51,537 bases of DNA. Origin: RGIG5579 sp045655865. GTDB lineage: Bacteria > Bacillota > Clostridia > Oscillospirales > SIG627. The stretch lies in contig JAZOQB010000050.1 of the NCBI GenBank assembly GCA_045655865.1, forward strand, positions 1 through 51,537, read 5' to 3'. Made by a program: the position numbers and the translations under genes. Below the pieces are notes generated by a model that saw only the letters and a list, made by a program, of their open reading frames with translations, did not search any database and was not told the DNA's origin. Of the stretch, positions 1 through 8,427 are shown one piece after another (the stretch's first letter is position 1; every line of letters starts with the position of its first letter).

Positions 1-779
1 TTGTCTTCCTAAGACCGCTTGGCCTCCGACTTGATTCGGACGCGGTTCAAAAGGTAATCTTTCAGACGATGCCGGACGTGTTGGTGCATTGTGCCGCCTG
101 GACAGCGGTAGATCTGGCAGAAGATGAGGACAAAAGGGAAATGGTGCGTGCCATCAATGTGGACGGTACGCGCAACATCGCCCGTGCATGCCGAGCGGTG
201 GATGCCAAAATGATCTACCTGAGCACGGACTACGTTTTTGACGGAAAAGGGGAAATCCCCTGGAAACCGGACTGCAAGGATTATCGTCCTTTGAACGTGT
301 ACGGACAAACAAAGCTGGAAGGGGAGTTGGCCGTTGCAGAAAGTCTTGATAAGTATTTTATCGTTCGCATTGCCTGGGTCTTTGGCAAGAACGGCAAAAA
401 CTTTATCAAAACCATGCTTCGCATCGGAAAAGAGCGAGAGGCGGTGAGTGTGGTTTCCGATCAGATCGGTACGCCTACCTACACCTTTGACCTAGCCCGA
501 CTTTTGGTAGACATGGCGGAAAGTGAAAAGTACGGTTATTACCATGCTACCAATGAGGGAGGATATCTGTCCTGGTATGACTTTGCCTGCGAGATTTTTC
601 GTCAAGCAGGCTACAGTACTCGCGTTATTCCCGTTACCACAGAGGAATACGGCTATTCTAAGGCCGCGCGTCCATCAAACAGCCGTTTGGAAAAGTCAAA
701 ATTGCAGGAAGCAGGATTTCGCCCCCTTCCAACCTGGAAGGACGCGCTTTGCCGATATTTAAAGGAAATCGAGGAATAA
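1..779 (+). CDS. rfbD: dTDP-4-dehydrorhamnose reductase, 5' end cut by window
   Basis: This enzyme performs the last step of dTDP-L-rhamnose synthesis, the NAD(P)H-dependent reduction of dTDP-4-keto-L-rhamnose. The reading frame is open from base 3, so the gene starts outside the window; the ATG at 69 lies inside the conserved region and is not the start. The visible part has the extended-SDR features: an NCAAWTAVD-like segment, an STDYVFDG motif and the catalytic pair in YGQTK. The N-terminal Rossmann glycine motif is off-window. It is followed 3 bp later by rfbC, so the two are co-transcribed. The family assignment is firm. Confidence 0.93.
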   Translation, partial: VFLRPLGLRLDSDAVQKVIFQTMPDVLVHCAAWTAVDLAEDEDKREMVRAINVDGTRNIARACRAVDAKMIYLSTDYVFDGKGEIPWKPDCKDYRPLNVYGQTKLEGELAVAESLDKYFIVRIAWVFGKNGKNFIKTMLRIGKEREAVSVVSDQIGTPTYTFDLARLLVDMAESEKYGYYHATNEGGYLSWYDFACEIFRQAGYSTRVIPVTTEEYGYSKAARPSNSRLEKSKLQEAGFRPLPTWKDALCRYLKEIEE

Positions 780-782
780 AAC

Positions 783-1391
783 ATGGGTCAGATCAAAGTT
801 ATCAAATGCCCCATTGAAGGGCTTTATATTATTCAGCCTGCTGTCCACGGGGATAGTCGCGGATATTTCATGGAAACCTACAATCAACGGGACATGGAAG
901 AATGTGGGCTTAATATGACCTTTGTTCAGGACAACCAGAGTATGTCTACAAAGGGTGTTTTGAGAGGTCTTCATTTTCAGAAGGAATTTCCCCAGGGAAA
1001 ATTGGTCCGTGTCATCCGCGGTCGTGTGTTTGACGTGGCGGTGGATCTTCGGGAAGGCTCTAAAACCTACGGTCAGTGGTACGGAGTGGAATTGAGCGAA
1101 GAAAACAAAAAGCAGTTCTATATTTCCGAAGGTTTTGCTCACGGATTTTTGGTTTTGAGTGAACAGGCTGAATTTTGCTATAAGGTTACCGATTTTTATC
1201 ATCCCGGAGACGAGGGCGGTCTTGCTTGGAACGATCCTGAAATTGGAATCCAGTGGCCCGAGCTTGTTGGGGAATATAGCGGTAGCGCTTCTGCTGAAGG
1301 TTACGCTTTGAGCGACGGCACCCCGTTAAATCTCAGCGAAAAAGACCAGAAATGGGAAGGACTGGAGAAAACCTTTCATTTTTCATCCTAA
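783..1391 (+). CDS. rfbC: dTDP-4-dehydrorhamnose 3,5-epimerase
   Basis: RmlC converts dTDP-4-keto-6-deoxyglucose to dTDP-4-keto-L-rhamnose, the step before RmlD. The 202-residue length fits this cupin-fold family. Typical segments are GDSRGYFMETYN, VLRGLHFQ (with the catalytic His), RVIRGRVFDVAVDLR and ISEGFAHGFLVLSE. The ATG at 783 follows the rfbD stop by 3 bp. It sits in a cell-surface polysaccharide locus together with the flippase downstream, which suggests rhamnose is part of the exported glycan. Confidence 0.95.
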   Translation: MGQIKVIKCPIEGLYIIQPAVHGDSRGYFMETYNQRDMEECGLNMTFVQDNQSMSTKGVLRGLHFQKEFPQGKLVRVIRGRVFDVAVDLREGSKTYGQWYGVELSEENKKQFYISEGFAHGFLVLSEQAEFCYKVTDFYHPGDEGGLAWNDPEIGIQWPELVGEYSGSASAEGYALSDGTPLNLSEKDQKWEGLEKTFHFSS

Positions 1392-1488
1392 TTTTGTTTT
1401 GAATGATGGAAGGGCGACCTTAGACCAAACTTATCACCCAAAAAAGCAAGGTCGTAAAACAATACGAAGGTAATAAAGGAAAGCGGGA

Positions 1489-2955
1489 ATGAATCGAGAA
1501 AGACAACCGTCATTAAGTTTAAATTTTTTAATGAACATCATCTTGATGATGTCTGCTTTTATTTTCCCGCTGGTTACTTTTCCTTACGTTTCTCGGGTAC
1601 TGCTTGCGGAAGGAAACGGAAAAGTCCAGATGGCGGTCTCCTTCGTTGCGTATTTTACCATGATTGCCCAGCTTGGCATTCCAACGTACGGAGTTCGGGT
1701 CTGTGCGGCAGTTCGGGAAGATAAAGTGGCGTTGTCCAAAACAGTTCATGAATTAACCATCATTCAGATCATAACTACGCTTATTTCTTACGCAGCATTT
1801 TTTGTTTGTTTGGAGTCGATCCCAAAACTGCAAGCGGAACGGAGTTTGTATCTGATCGTAAGTTCAGCCATTGCTCTCAATGCGTTTGGTATGGAATGGC
1901 TTTACCGCGCCCTGGAGGAATATACCTATATTACCGTTCGTTCCATTGCCTTCAAAGTTGTTGGCATCGTTGCCATGTTTCTTTTGGTCAAGTCTCCGGA
2001 GCACTATCAGATCTACGGTGGGATCACGACTTTTTCATCCTTTGGATCTTACCTTATGAATTTGACACAGCTTCCCAAAATGGTGGATCTGCACCCCATG
2101 AAAGGGTACGAATTAAAAAAACACGTAAAACCCATATTGATCTTTTTTGCCTATGCCTGTGCCGCGACGGTTTATACCAATTTAGATTCTGTCATGCTGG
2201 GTTTTATGGCCACCAGTGCAGATGCCGGGTATTATGGGGTTGCAGTAAAGATCAGAACGATTTTGGTCAGCATCATCAACGCCTTGGGAATCGTCCTTCT
2301 GCCCCGGGTCTCATATTATTTTGAAAAAGGGCTCTTGGATGACTTTTGGCGTATCGCATCCAAAGCGTTTCGCATTGTGTTGTGGATGGCGATTCCGCTG
2401 ACGTCGTATTTTACGGTTTTTGCTCCCAACGTGATTTATTTTTTGTCCGGCCGGGAATACGTACCGTCCATTATCCCAACGATGGTGATCCTGCCTACTT
2501 TGATCTTCATTGGTATTGGCAGTGTTACAGGGGGCCTGATCCTCATTCCTTCCAAGCGGGAGAGTGTGGTGATGTGGGCGACCGTGGCGGGTGCACTTGT
2601 AAATCTTGTTTTGAATTGGATTTTTATTCCGTCTCTTCGTTCTACCGGTGCGGCGATTGGAACTTTGGTTGCCGAAATGATAACTGTTGTTATCCATTTG
2701 ATCGTTTTGCGCAAACATTTGAGCCGGATCTTTACCTCATTAAGACTGACCCCCATTCTGATCGCCACACTTCTAGCCACTCTGTCTTCTTTTTGGGCGG
2801 CAAGGCTTCCCTGGGGCGATTTTGGGATCCTGGTTTTTTCTGCTCTGATCTTTCTTGGCGTTTATCTTTTGATACTTCTGGCTTTTCGAGATCCTTTTCT
2901 TCTGGAAGTAAAAAAGAAGGCCTTGTCTTTTTTGAAAATTCGCTCACGTAAATGA
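1489..2955 (+). CDS. Wzx-like oligosaccharide flippase (MOP superfamily)
   Basis: This 488-residue, very hydrophobic protein has about 12 to 14 predicted membrane segments and the Wzx/RfbX layout of the MOP superfamily. The N-terminus has the usual FPLVTFPYVSRVLLAEG-type segment, followed by repeated helices and a basic C-terminal tail. Such proteins flip lipid-linked oligosaccharides to the outer face of the membrane. The start at 1489 has an AAAGGAAAGCGGG ribosome binding region. It lies 97 bp after rfbC; that gap holds a 7-bp inverted repeat with a long loop (1415-1421/1448-1454) and no clear promoter. Substrate specificity cannot be read from the sequence. Confidence 0.88.
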   Translation: MNRERQPSLSLNFLMNIILMMSAFIFPLVTFPYVSRVLLAEGNGKVQMAVSFVAYFTMIAQLGIPTYGVRVCAAVREDKVALSKTVHELTIIQIITTLISYAAFFVCLESIPKLQAERSLYLIVSSAIALNAFGMEWLYRALEEYTYITVRSIAFKVVGIVAMFLLVKSPEHYQIYGGITTFSSFGSYLMNLTQLPKMVDLHPMKGYELKKHVKPILIFFAYACAATVYTNLDSVMLGFMATSADAGYYGVAVKIRTILVSIINALGIVLLPRVSYYFEKGLLDDFWRIASKAFRIVLWMAIPLTSYFTVFAPNVIYFLSGREYVPSIIPTMVILPTLIFIGIGSVTGGLILIPSKRESVVMWATVAGALVNLVLNWIFIPSLRSTGAAIGTLVAEMITVVIHLIVLRKHLSRIFTSLRLTPILIATLLATLSSFWAARLPWGDFGILVFSALIFLGVYLLILLAFRDPFLLEVKKKALSFLKIRSRK

Positions 2956-2982
2956 AAAAATGCGGCAATCGCCGCATTTTTT
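2955..2982. terminator. bidirectional intrinsic terminator
   Basis: The inverted repeat ATGCGGC-aatc-GCCGCAT is flanked by six A on the left and six T on the right. It can therefore terminate both the flippase transcript (plus) and the convergent decarboxylase transcript (minus). Confidence 0.85.
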
Positions 2983-2997
2983 GTTTGTTTTATTGTT

Positions 2998-4341
2998 TTA
3001 AAGATCGACCACTCGGATGGTTTTGATGCTGTAATATTTGAAGCATTCCAGAGCGGCAGCGTCAATGCGTTCTCCGCAAATGGCAATGGGAATTGCAGGA
3101 GGGCACGTGACACCGGCTTGAGATAAAATCCGTCCCAAGGATCGGGAAACTTCCAATTCCACGGAAGGGGAGAGCATCGCCTCTCTGGGGGTCATTACCG
3201 CTTTGGCACATGGAATTTTAGGAGGAAAGGACAAAATGGGAGAGCGTCTTGGGAGAAGAGACATGGCTGACAAAAGACTCTCCAGATCTCCCGGATCGTT
3301 TTCCGGTGTTATCATCAAAACCAGATGATCCGGGTCGTAAAACTCGCAAATAATGTTTTTGCTTTGCAAAAACAAAGCCATTTCTTCTCCGGTGTAGCCG
3401 TAGGCCTTGGTTTGTACCGTAATTTTCAATGGCTCGTTTCCGATCAGAGAAAAGCCCATCTTTTTCAGCGATTTTTTTACAAATTCGATTCGTTCCGTGC
3501 ACCCGACCAATTTGTTTTTATAGTTTTGGGATAGGTAGGCGTTGACACCGTCAAGAGATTGCAAAATCAAATAGGAGGGACTGCTGGAAGCAAAGAGAGC
3601 CATGGCACTTTCTGCTTGAGAGAGGATCCTCTCCGGCGCATTTTTGGAAATGTGCAGATACGCCCCACCTGTGAGAGCGGGAAGGGTTTTGTGTGCGGAA
3701 TCGCAGGCAAGGTCCGCTCCCAGGGAAATGGGATGATGAGATTCCGGGAGAAAATGAAGATAGGCGCCGTGGGCGTTGTCTACCAAAAGAAGAGTATCGT
3801 ATTGATGGCAGATACGAGATAATGTGGCGATATCCGCAAGATTTCCCAGATAATCCGGAGATGTAATGTAAACGGCAGCGGGCGGGGAAGGCAAAGCGGA
3901 AAGCGTAGCAGCCAATTTTTCACCGGAGGGAGCTCCGGAAAAGAGGAAAGAGCTTTCCGCGCCCTTCATCCAAAGGACCTTGAAGTCCAAAAGGGCACAG
4001 GTGGTAAGAAATGCCTTGTGTGCGTCCCGACTCGCAACGATGAGAGGATCACGTCCGCGCTCCTTGGCATGATTGATAGCCAGAGAGAGCATGGCTCGGA
4101 TGGCAAGGGTAGACCCCTCGGTGGAGTAGAGGGTCTTCCCGGTTCCAAAAAGCGTTGCGGCGTTTTTCTGGCTTTCTTGAATAATACCGTCTCCGAAATA
4201 GAGAACGTCCGCACCCGCAATTTCGGTGATGTCCCGATCTTCGAATCCTAAATGGGCCTTTCCTTTATGGCCGGGCATGTGAAAACGGATGGGACGGGAT
4301 TTGCCGTAGTGACGGACAAAATCCAAAATGGGCGTTTTCAT
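2998..4341 (-). CDS. Orn/Lys/Arg decarboxylase family PLP enzyme
   Basis: This is a 447-residue fold-type I PLP enzyme of the short Orn/Lys/Arg decarboxylase group (B. subtilis SpeA/YaaO-like). Visible motifs are FHMPGHKG near residue 20, STEGSTLA near 73-80, the PLP ring-binding VDNAHGAY (Asp188, His191) and the Schiff-base lysine in SAHKTLPALTGG (Lys218), followed by the small C-terminal domain. Such enzymes make cadaverine, putrescine or agmatine; the substrate cannot be decided here. The frame is open further upstream, but the ATG at 4341 is chosen because it overlaps the maturase stop as ATGA and has GGAAGGCGGAT upstream. It is thus translationally coupled to the SCIFF maturase gene, which is an unusual partner. 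Confidence 0.88.
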   Translation of the reverse strand: MKTPILDFVRHYGKSRPIRFHMPGHKGKAHLGFEDRDITEIAGADVLYFGDGIIQESQKNAATLFGTGKTLYSTEGSTLAIRAMLSLAINHAKERGRDPLIVASRDAHKAFLTTCALLDFKVLWMKGAESSFLFSGAPSGEKLAATLSALPSPPAAVYITSPDYLGNLADIATLSRICHQYDTLLLVDNAHGAYLHFLPESHHPISLGADLACDSAHKTLPALTGGAYLHISKNAPERILSQAESAMALFASSSPSYLILQSLDGVNAYLSQNYKNKLVGCTERIEFVKKSLKKMGFSLIGNEPLKITVQTKAYGYTGEEMALFLQSKNIICEFYDPDHLVLMITPENDPGDLESLLSAMSLLPRRSPILSFPPKIPCAKAVMTPREAMLSPSVELEVSRSLGRILSQAGVTCPPAIPIAICGERIDAAALECFKYYSIKTIRVVDL

Positions 4342-5717
4342 GATCCGCCTTCCATCGCTTTTTCGGCTTCCAGCCAAATGGCACATTCCATTCTCTTTCG
4401 GAACAGACGGCACCCGGCCTCATACACGCCGCGAATATCGCCGGTGGCGTGATAGGCGTTGGCTGCGCAGCCCCCCGAGCAGTAAAGCTTGGCCCAACAA
4501 TCGGCACACTCGGGACGGGTATATACGTTGCAGGCACGAAATGACTCTTGAACCTTTTTATTGGTAACGCCGTCCCAAACGTTTCCAAGAAGAAAATCTT
4601 CTTCCCCTACAAATTGATGACAGGGATAAAGATCGCCCCAAGGGGTTACCGCCATATACTCCGTTCCCGATCCACAGCCGGAAACTCTTTTATAGATGCA
4701 TGGTCCGCTTTTAAGATCGATCATGTAGTGGTAAAAGGTGAAAGGTGCCCCCGCTTTGCGTCTTTTTTGCATGAGACGGGCAAGGGCTTCGTATTGCTCT
4801 AAAACCGTGGCAATATCCTCTTCGGTGAGAGAGACGGGATCTGTTGGGGAAGAAACTACAGGTTCCATGCTCAGCTGAGTAAAGCCCAGAGATAACATTT
4901 CTTCAATGTCTTTGACAAAGTCCGGATTGCGATGGGTAAAGGTTCCCCGCATATAATAATCCCTGTCGCCTCTTTCCCGAACCAATTTTTGAAATTTTGG
5001 GACGATATTTTCCCAGCTGCCGTTTCCGGCCAGATCTTTCCGATAGTAGTCGTGGACCTCTTTTCGTCCATCAAGGCTTAAAACCACGTTGCTCATTTCT
5101 CGGTTGGCAAAGTCGATTACCTCTTCATCAATGAGGATACCGTTGGTGGTCAGCGTAAAGCGGAAATGCTTTCCGGTTTCTTTTTCCCGCTCTCTGGCAT
5201 ACAAGACCAGTTCTTTGACCACGTCGAAATTCATCAAAGGCTCACCGCCGAAAAAGTCCACTTCTAAGTTGGTGCGGTCGCCGGAATGTTCGATGAGAAA
5301 ATCCAAAGCACGTTTTCCCACGTCAAAACTCATCAGAGAGCGCTCTCCGTGGTATTTCCCCTGGCTGGCAAAGCAATAAGAACAATTGAGATTGCAGCTA
5401 TGGGCTATGTGAAGACACAACGCCTTCACCACACCGCTGGTCTTTTCTTTGAGTTGGTTTGCCATGGGCGCAAAAGTATCCGGTGAGAAGAGCTTTCCCG
5501 CCGCTTTCAATTCTTCGATCTGCTCATAGCATTCCTCAACCTCGGATCGGGAGACCTTTCCTTTGTGAAGCTGAAGTATTTCGCGAATCAAAGGATCTTT
5601 TTCTTTTGTTTCATAGCCTCCGATCAGATCAAAGGCGACCTCGTCTACCACGTGGACAGAGCCGGAAAATACGTCTAGAACGATGTAGATTCCGCCCATT
5701 TTATATCTGTGTATCAT
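4338..5717 (-). CDS. SCIFF peptide maturase, radical SAM/SPASM enzyme
   Basis: This 459-residue enzyme forms Cys-derived thioether links in the SCIFF ribosomal peptide (CteB family). The N-terminal part (residues 1-95) has the family signature IYIVLDVFSGSVHVVDE and would bind the precursor. The radical SAM 4Fe-4S cluster motif is CNLNCSYC (Cys108, 112, 115), followed by DFFGGEPLMNF. The C-terminal SPASM region is Cys-rich (CGSGTEYMAVTPWGDLYPC, then CADCWAKLYCSGGC and a further Cys) and would hold two auxiliary clusters. The precursor gene lies just upstream, separated by a terminator hairpin. The pairing with a SCIFF peptide makes the assignment secure. Confidence 0.96.
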   Translation of the reverse strand: MIHRYKMGGIYIVLDVFSGSVHVVDEVAFDLIGGYETKEKDPLIREILQLHKGKVSRSEVEECYEQIEELKAAGKLFSPDTFAPMANQLKEKTSGVVKALCLHIAHSCNLNCSYCFASQGKYHGERSLMSFDVGKRALDFLIEHSGDRTNLEVDFFGGEPLMNFDVVKELVLYAREREKETGKHFRFTLTTNGILIDEEVIDFANREMSNVVLSLDGRKEVHDYYRKDLAGNGSWENIVPKFQKLVRERGDRDYYMRGTFTHRNPDFVKDIEEMLSLGFTQLSMEPVVSSPTDPVSLTEEDIATVLEQYEALARLMQKRRKAGAPFTFYHYMIDLKSGPCIYKRVSGCGSGTEYMAVTPWGDLYPCHQFVGEEDFLLGNVWDGVTNKKVQESFRACNVYTRPECADCWAKLYCSGGCAANAYHATGDIRGVYEAGCRLFRKRMECAIWLEAEKAMEGGS

Positions 5718-5748
5718 GTTCCCCTCAGCGTTTTATCAAAAAATTTAC

Positions 5749-5776
5749 AAAAAATGCCGCCAAAGGCGGGATTTTT
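5749..5776 (-). terminator. intercistronic terminator between SCIFF peptide and maturase
   Basis: On the minus strand a CCGCC-ttt-GGCGG stem, extendable by flanking A/T pairs, is followed by CATTTTTT. It sits 12 bp after the peptide stop and about 30 bp before the maturase start. It probably terminates most transcripts, giving much peptide mRNA and less maturase by read-through. Confidence 0.75.
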
Positions 5777-5788
5777 GGGATGGAATGC

Positions 5789-5938
5789 TTATTTGGATTC
5801 TTTGTTTTCGCAAGCCTGGTTGGCAATGCCGCAGCTGGTCTTGCAAGCGGACTGGCAAGAGGTCTGGCACTCACCGCAACCGCCTTTTTTAGCGCTCTCG
5901 CAGAGATTTTTGGTTTCAAGGGTCTGGATGTGTTTCAT
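5789..5938 (-). CDS. SCIFF (ranthipeptide) precursor peptide
   Basis: This 49-residue precursor is of the six-cysteines-in-forty-five type. It begins MKHIQTLETKN and contains the conserved core CGECQTSCQSACKTSC. Cysteines are at 13, 21, 24, 28, 32, 36 and 43, so there is one more (Cys13) than in the usual six. The residue after Cys36 is Gly, where the family normally has Thr. The ATG at 5938 is chosen over the longer open frame because GGAGGA lies 8 bases upstream and a strong promoter lies between it and the upstream ATG. The maturase gene follows directly. The biological role of SCIFF peptides is not established. Confidence 0.95.
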   Translation of the reverse strand: MKHIQTLETKNLCESAKKGGCGECQTSCQSACKTSCGIANQACENKESK

Positions 5939-5975
5939 GATGTTTCCTCCAACGATTAATTTCGAATCTGTCACT

Positions 5976-6004
5976 ATTGTACCACGACTTTTTTCATAAG
6001 TCAA
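5976..6004 (-). promoter_or_regulatory. sigma-70-type promoter for SCIFF peptide
   Basis: On the minus strand TTGACT (5999-6004), a 17-bp spacer and TACAAT (5976-5981) lie about 40 bp upstream of the SCIFF start. The promoter is back to back with the sfsA promoter. Confidence 0.8.
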
Positions 6005-6052
6005 TGCGACGAAAGAGAAAAAACGCATTTTCCGTCAGTTTTTTCGCCTTTC

Positions 6053-6081
6053 TTGTATCAAGGGGAAAACTGTGATATAAT
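6053..6081 (+). promoter_or_regulatory. promoter for sfsA
   Basis: TTGTAT (6053-6058), 17 bp, TATAAT (6076-6081), with an extended -10 TG at 6073-6074. It reads into sfsA. Confidence 0.8.
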
Positions 6082-6106
6082 GCACAGGAAATATAAGGGG
6101 GATTTT

Positions 6107-6808
6107 ATGAAGTATCCAAACATTGTCCAGGCTACCTTTCTTGCTCGCCCCAATCGCTTTGTGGCTCAAGTTCTCTTCAACGGAAGAGAAGAGACGGTTC
6201 ACGTAAAAAATACCGGTCGCTGTCGAGAGCTTCTTGTTCCCGGGTGCCGTGTTTACCTTGCAGATTGCCAAAACGAAAAGAGAAAAACACGATATGATCT
6301 GGTAGCCGTGGAAAAATCACGCCCCGGCCTTCCGGATCTTCTCATCAATATGGATTCCCAGGCTCCTAACGCCATCGTGGAAGAGTGGTTGCGAGAGGGA
6401 AAGGGTGACCTGGTTTCCCCGGGTGCAATCATCAAAAGGGAAGTGACCTATGGCAACTCTCGATTTGATTTCTGTGTGACGGATCAAACCGGTACTCTCT
6501 ATTTGGAGGTAAAAGGCGTTACCTTGGAGAAGGAAGGCCTGGCCTTGTTTCCCGATGCACCTACCCAGCGTGGGATCAAGCACATCGAAGAGCTGATTTT
6601 GGCAAAAGAGATGGGCCATGATGCAGCCATTCTCTTCGTTATACAAATGAAAGAGATTCACACCTTTTCTCCCAACGATCAAACTCATCCGGCCTTTGGG
6701 GCGGCGTTAAGGAAAGCGGCGAAAAACGGGGTCAGAATTCTGGCTATGGATTGCCGTGTTACCGGGGATTCTTTATGCATTTCGGATCCGGTTCCTGTGT
6801 GCCTTTGA
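6107..6808 (+). CDS. sfsA: SfsA family protein (sugar fermentation stimulation)
   Basis: This 233-residue protein matches the SfsA family: an N-terminal OB-like part (FLARPNRFVAQV, HVKNTGRCRELL, PGCRVYL) and a nuclease-like core with FDFCVTD, LYLEVKGVTLE and FPDAPTQRG. SfsA has been described as a nucleic-acid-binding regulator of sugar genes, and the core resembles nuclease folds; the true activity is uncertain. The ATG at 6107 has AAGGGGGA upstream, whereas an in-frame ATG at 6080 overlaps the -10 box and is rejected. The gene appears monocistronic. Confidence 0.9.
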   Translation: MKYPNIVQATFLARPNRFVAQVLFNGREETVHVKNTGRCRELLVPGCRVYLADCQNEKRKTRYDLVAVEKSRPGLPDLLINMDSQAPNAIVEEWLREGKGDLVSPGAIIKREVTYGNSRFDFCVTDQTGTLYLEVKGVTLEKEGLALFPDAPTQRGIKHIEELILAKEMGHDAAILFVIQMKEIHTFSPNDQTHPAFGAALRKAAKNGVRILAMDCRVTGDSLCISDPVPVCL

Positions 6809-6831
6809 GGGGAAAATTCCGTTTGGCCAAC

Positions 6832-6862
6832 AAAAAAGGAAGCCGTTATCGGCTTCCTTTTT
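6832..6862. terminator. bidirectional terminator between sfsA and MATE gene
   Basis: AAAAAAGGAAGCCG-ttat-CGGCTTCCTTTTT is a 10-bp-plus stem with A and T tracts on either side, serving both convergent genes. Confidence 0.88.
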
Positions 6863-6867
6863 CCGTT

Positions 6868-8250
6868 TTAATTTGAATTTTTCAGTTTGCGCCAGAAGCG
6901 AAGGTGCAGGGGGATGGTTACAGCGAAGGTAAGAAGATCGGAAATGGGTTGGGTCAGTTGGACACCGATAACGCCAAATAACTTGGGCAGGGTCAAGATC
7001 AGAGGAAGGTAGAATACTCCTTGACGGCAACAAGCAAGAAACGTGGCACTGGCGCTTTGCCCCAACACTTGCAGCGTTTGATTGGTAATGGTGGAATAGG
7101 CCAAAAACGGAAGTTCTGCCGCCAAAAACAAAAGAGCGGTCTTTCCTAAATCCACCACCATCTTTTGTTTTTCGGGATCTTGGTCTTTGATAAAAAAGGA
7201 CATGAGAGGTTCGCTGGCAAAGAAAATCACTACCGTTGCAACAAGGCAGAAAACGGTGGCAAAGGAGACTACCAACCAGAAGGATTTCTTTACACGGTCA
7301 AATTTCTTAGCTCCGAAGTTGTAGCCGGCCAGCGGCTGATATCCTTGACCGATGCCGATAACAATAGATCGAATCACAATATAGATCTTGGTTGCAATGC
7401 CAATGGCGGCAACAAGCGCCTCGTTGATGGCACTGTTTGGGGTTATAACGGCAGAGATGTTGTTTAAGAGAGCGGTGGAAAAGCTGGCAAGGCCCTGGCG
7501 GAAAAAGGTGGGAAGTCCGGTTTTGATAATGAGAAAATAATCACTTGCTTTTTTACCGATTTTCCGAATGGAAATGCGAACGATGCTTTTTTTGGAAAAG
7601 TTCAATTTTAAAAGAATCAAAAAGCTTATTGCCTGGCTGATGACTGTCGCCAACGCCGCACCGGTTACCCCCATGGAAAATATGCGAATAAAAAGGTAGT
7701 CCAGAAAAATATTGATAACACTGCCGCAGCCAAGTCCAATCATCGAAGAAATGGTTTTTCCCTGAGACCGTAGAACGTTGTTGAGAACAAAGGAAGCGCA
7801 CATCAGGGGAGCGCCGTACAAAATGATTCTGGAATAATCCGCGGCAGGGGTGATCAAAGAGCCTTTTGCACCAAGGAGCCACATTAACTTTTTTGTAAAA
7901 AGGATGCCCGGTATCATCAACAGTACGCCAAACAAAAGGGAAGCGAAGAAAGCAGAGGATGCGTGACGGTGAGCAGCGTCCTCGTTTTTTTCACCCAAAC
8001 TTCGGCTGATCAGACTTCCGGAACCCATTCCTAGTCCAAATCCCGCGGCTTGGATGATGGCCATCAAAGAGAAGGACACACTGACAGCCCCTGATTGGGT
8101 GGTGCCAAGATTGGAAACAAAATAGGTATCTACCAAATTGTAAAACGAGGTAATTAACTGACCCAAAACGGTCGGGAAGCTCAGAGAGAGAATCAAAGGA
8201 GTCAACGGAGTCTGGGTCATCCGTTTGTATTGTCTTTCTTCGTAATTCAT
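6868..8250 (-). CDS. MATE family efflux transporter
   Basis: This 460-residue membrane protein has the two-lobed 12-helix pattern of the MATE family. The start region (PTVLGQLITSFYNLVDTYFVSNLG) is the typical first lobe, and the second lobe begins with a similar segment (ISAVITPNSAINEALVAAIG) and then GIGQGYQPLAGYNFGAKKFDRV, a conserved MATE signature. Members export cationic drugs or metabolites using Na+ or H+. The ATG at 8250 is near AAAGGCAAG. It ends at the terminator shared with sfsA. Substrate unknown. Confidence 0.92.
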   Translation of the reverse strand: MNYEERQYKRMTQTPLTPLILSLSFPTVLGQLITSFYNLVDTYFVSNLGTTQSGAVSVSFSLMAIIQAAGFGLGMGSGSLISRSLGEKNEDAAHRHASSAFFASLLFGVLLMIPGILFTKKLMWLLGAKGSLITPAADYSRIILYGAPLMCASFVLNNVLRSQGKTISSMIGLGCGSVINIFLDYLFIRIFSMGVTGAALATVISQAISFLILLKLNFSKKSIVRISIRKIGKKASDYFLIIKTGLPTFFRQGLASFSTALLNNISAVITPNSAINEALVAAIGIATKIYIVIRSIVIGIGQGYQPLAGYNFGAKKFDRVKKSFWLVVSFATVFCLVATVVIFFASEPLMSFFIKDQDPEKQKMVVDLGKTALLFLAAELPFLAYSTITNQTLQVLGQSASATFLACCRQGVFYLPLILTLPKLFGVIGVQLTQPISDLLTFAVTIPLHLRFWRKLKNSN

Positions 8251-8286
8251 GCCACTTGCCTTTCACTTGCCTACATCTTTCTTTCC

Positions 8287-8315
8287 ATTATACTCAGATT
8301 TTTTGAAAGTAAAAG
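8287..8315 (-). promoter_or_regulatory. possible promoter for MATE gene
   Basis: On the minus strand a perfect TATAAT lies at 8287-8292, but the -35 region (CTTTTA at 17 bp, or TTTACT at 15 bp) is poor. Only the -10 is convincing. Confidence 0.4.
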
Positions 8316-8357
8316 TTTATTTTTAAAGAAAGGTAAAGATTTTTGAAAAAAATTGGC

Positions 8358-8386
8358 TTGACGGAGCTTTTGGTTGGGTTTATACT
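8358..8386 (+). promoter_or_regulatory. promoter for the papain-like protein gene
   Basis: TTGACG (8358-8363), 17 bp, TATACT (8381-8386), about 40 bp before the ATG at 8428. Confidence 0.8.
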
Positions 8387-8427
8387 AGGCGTAGCCAAAA
8401 ACCCATCTTTACAGGAGATTTTCCTTT

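Noticed and set aside
1415..1454. Terminator between rfbC and flippase
   Set aside because: The 7-bp stem has a 26-nt loop and no T tract after it, so it is not a convincing terminator.
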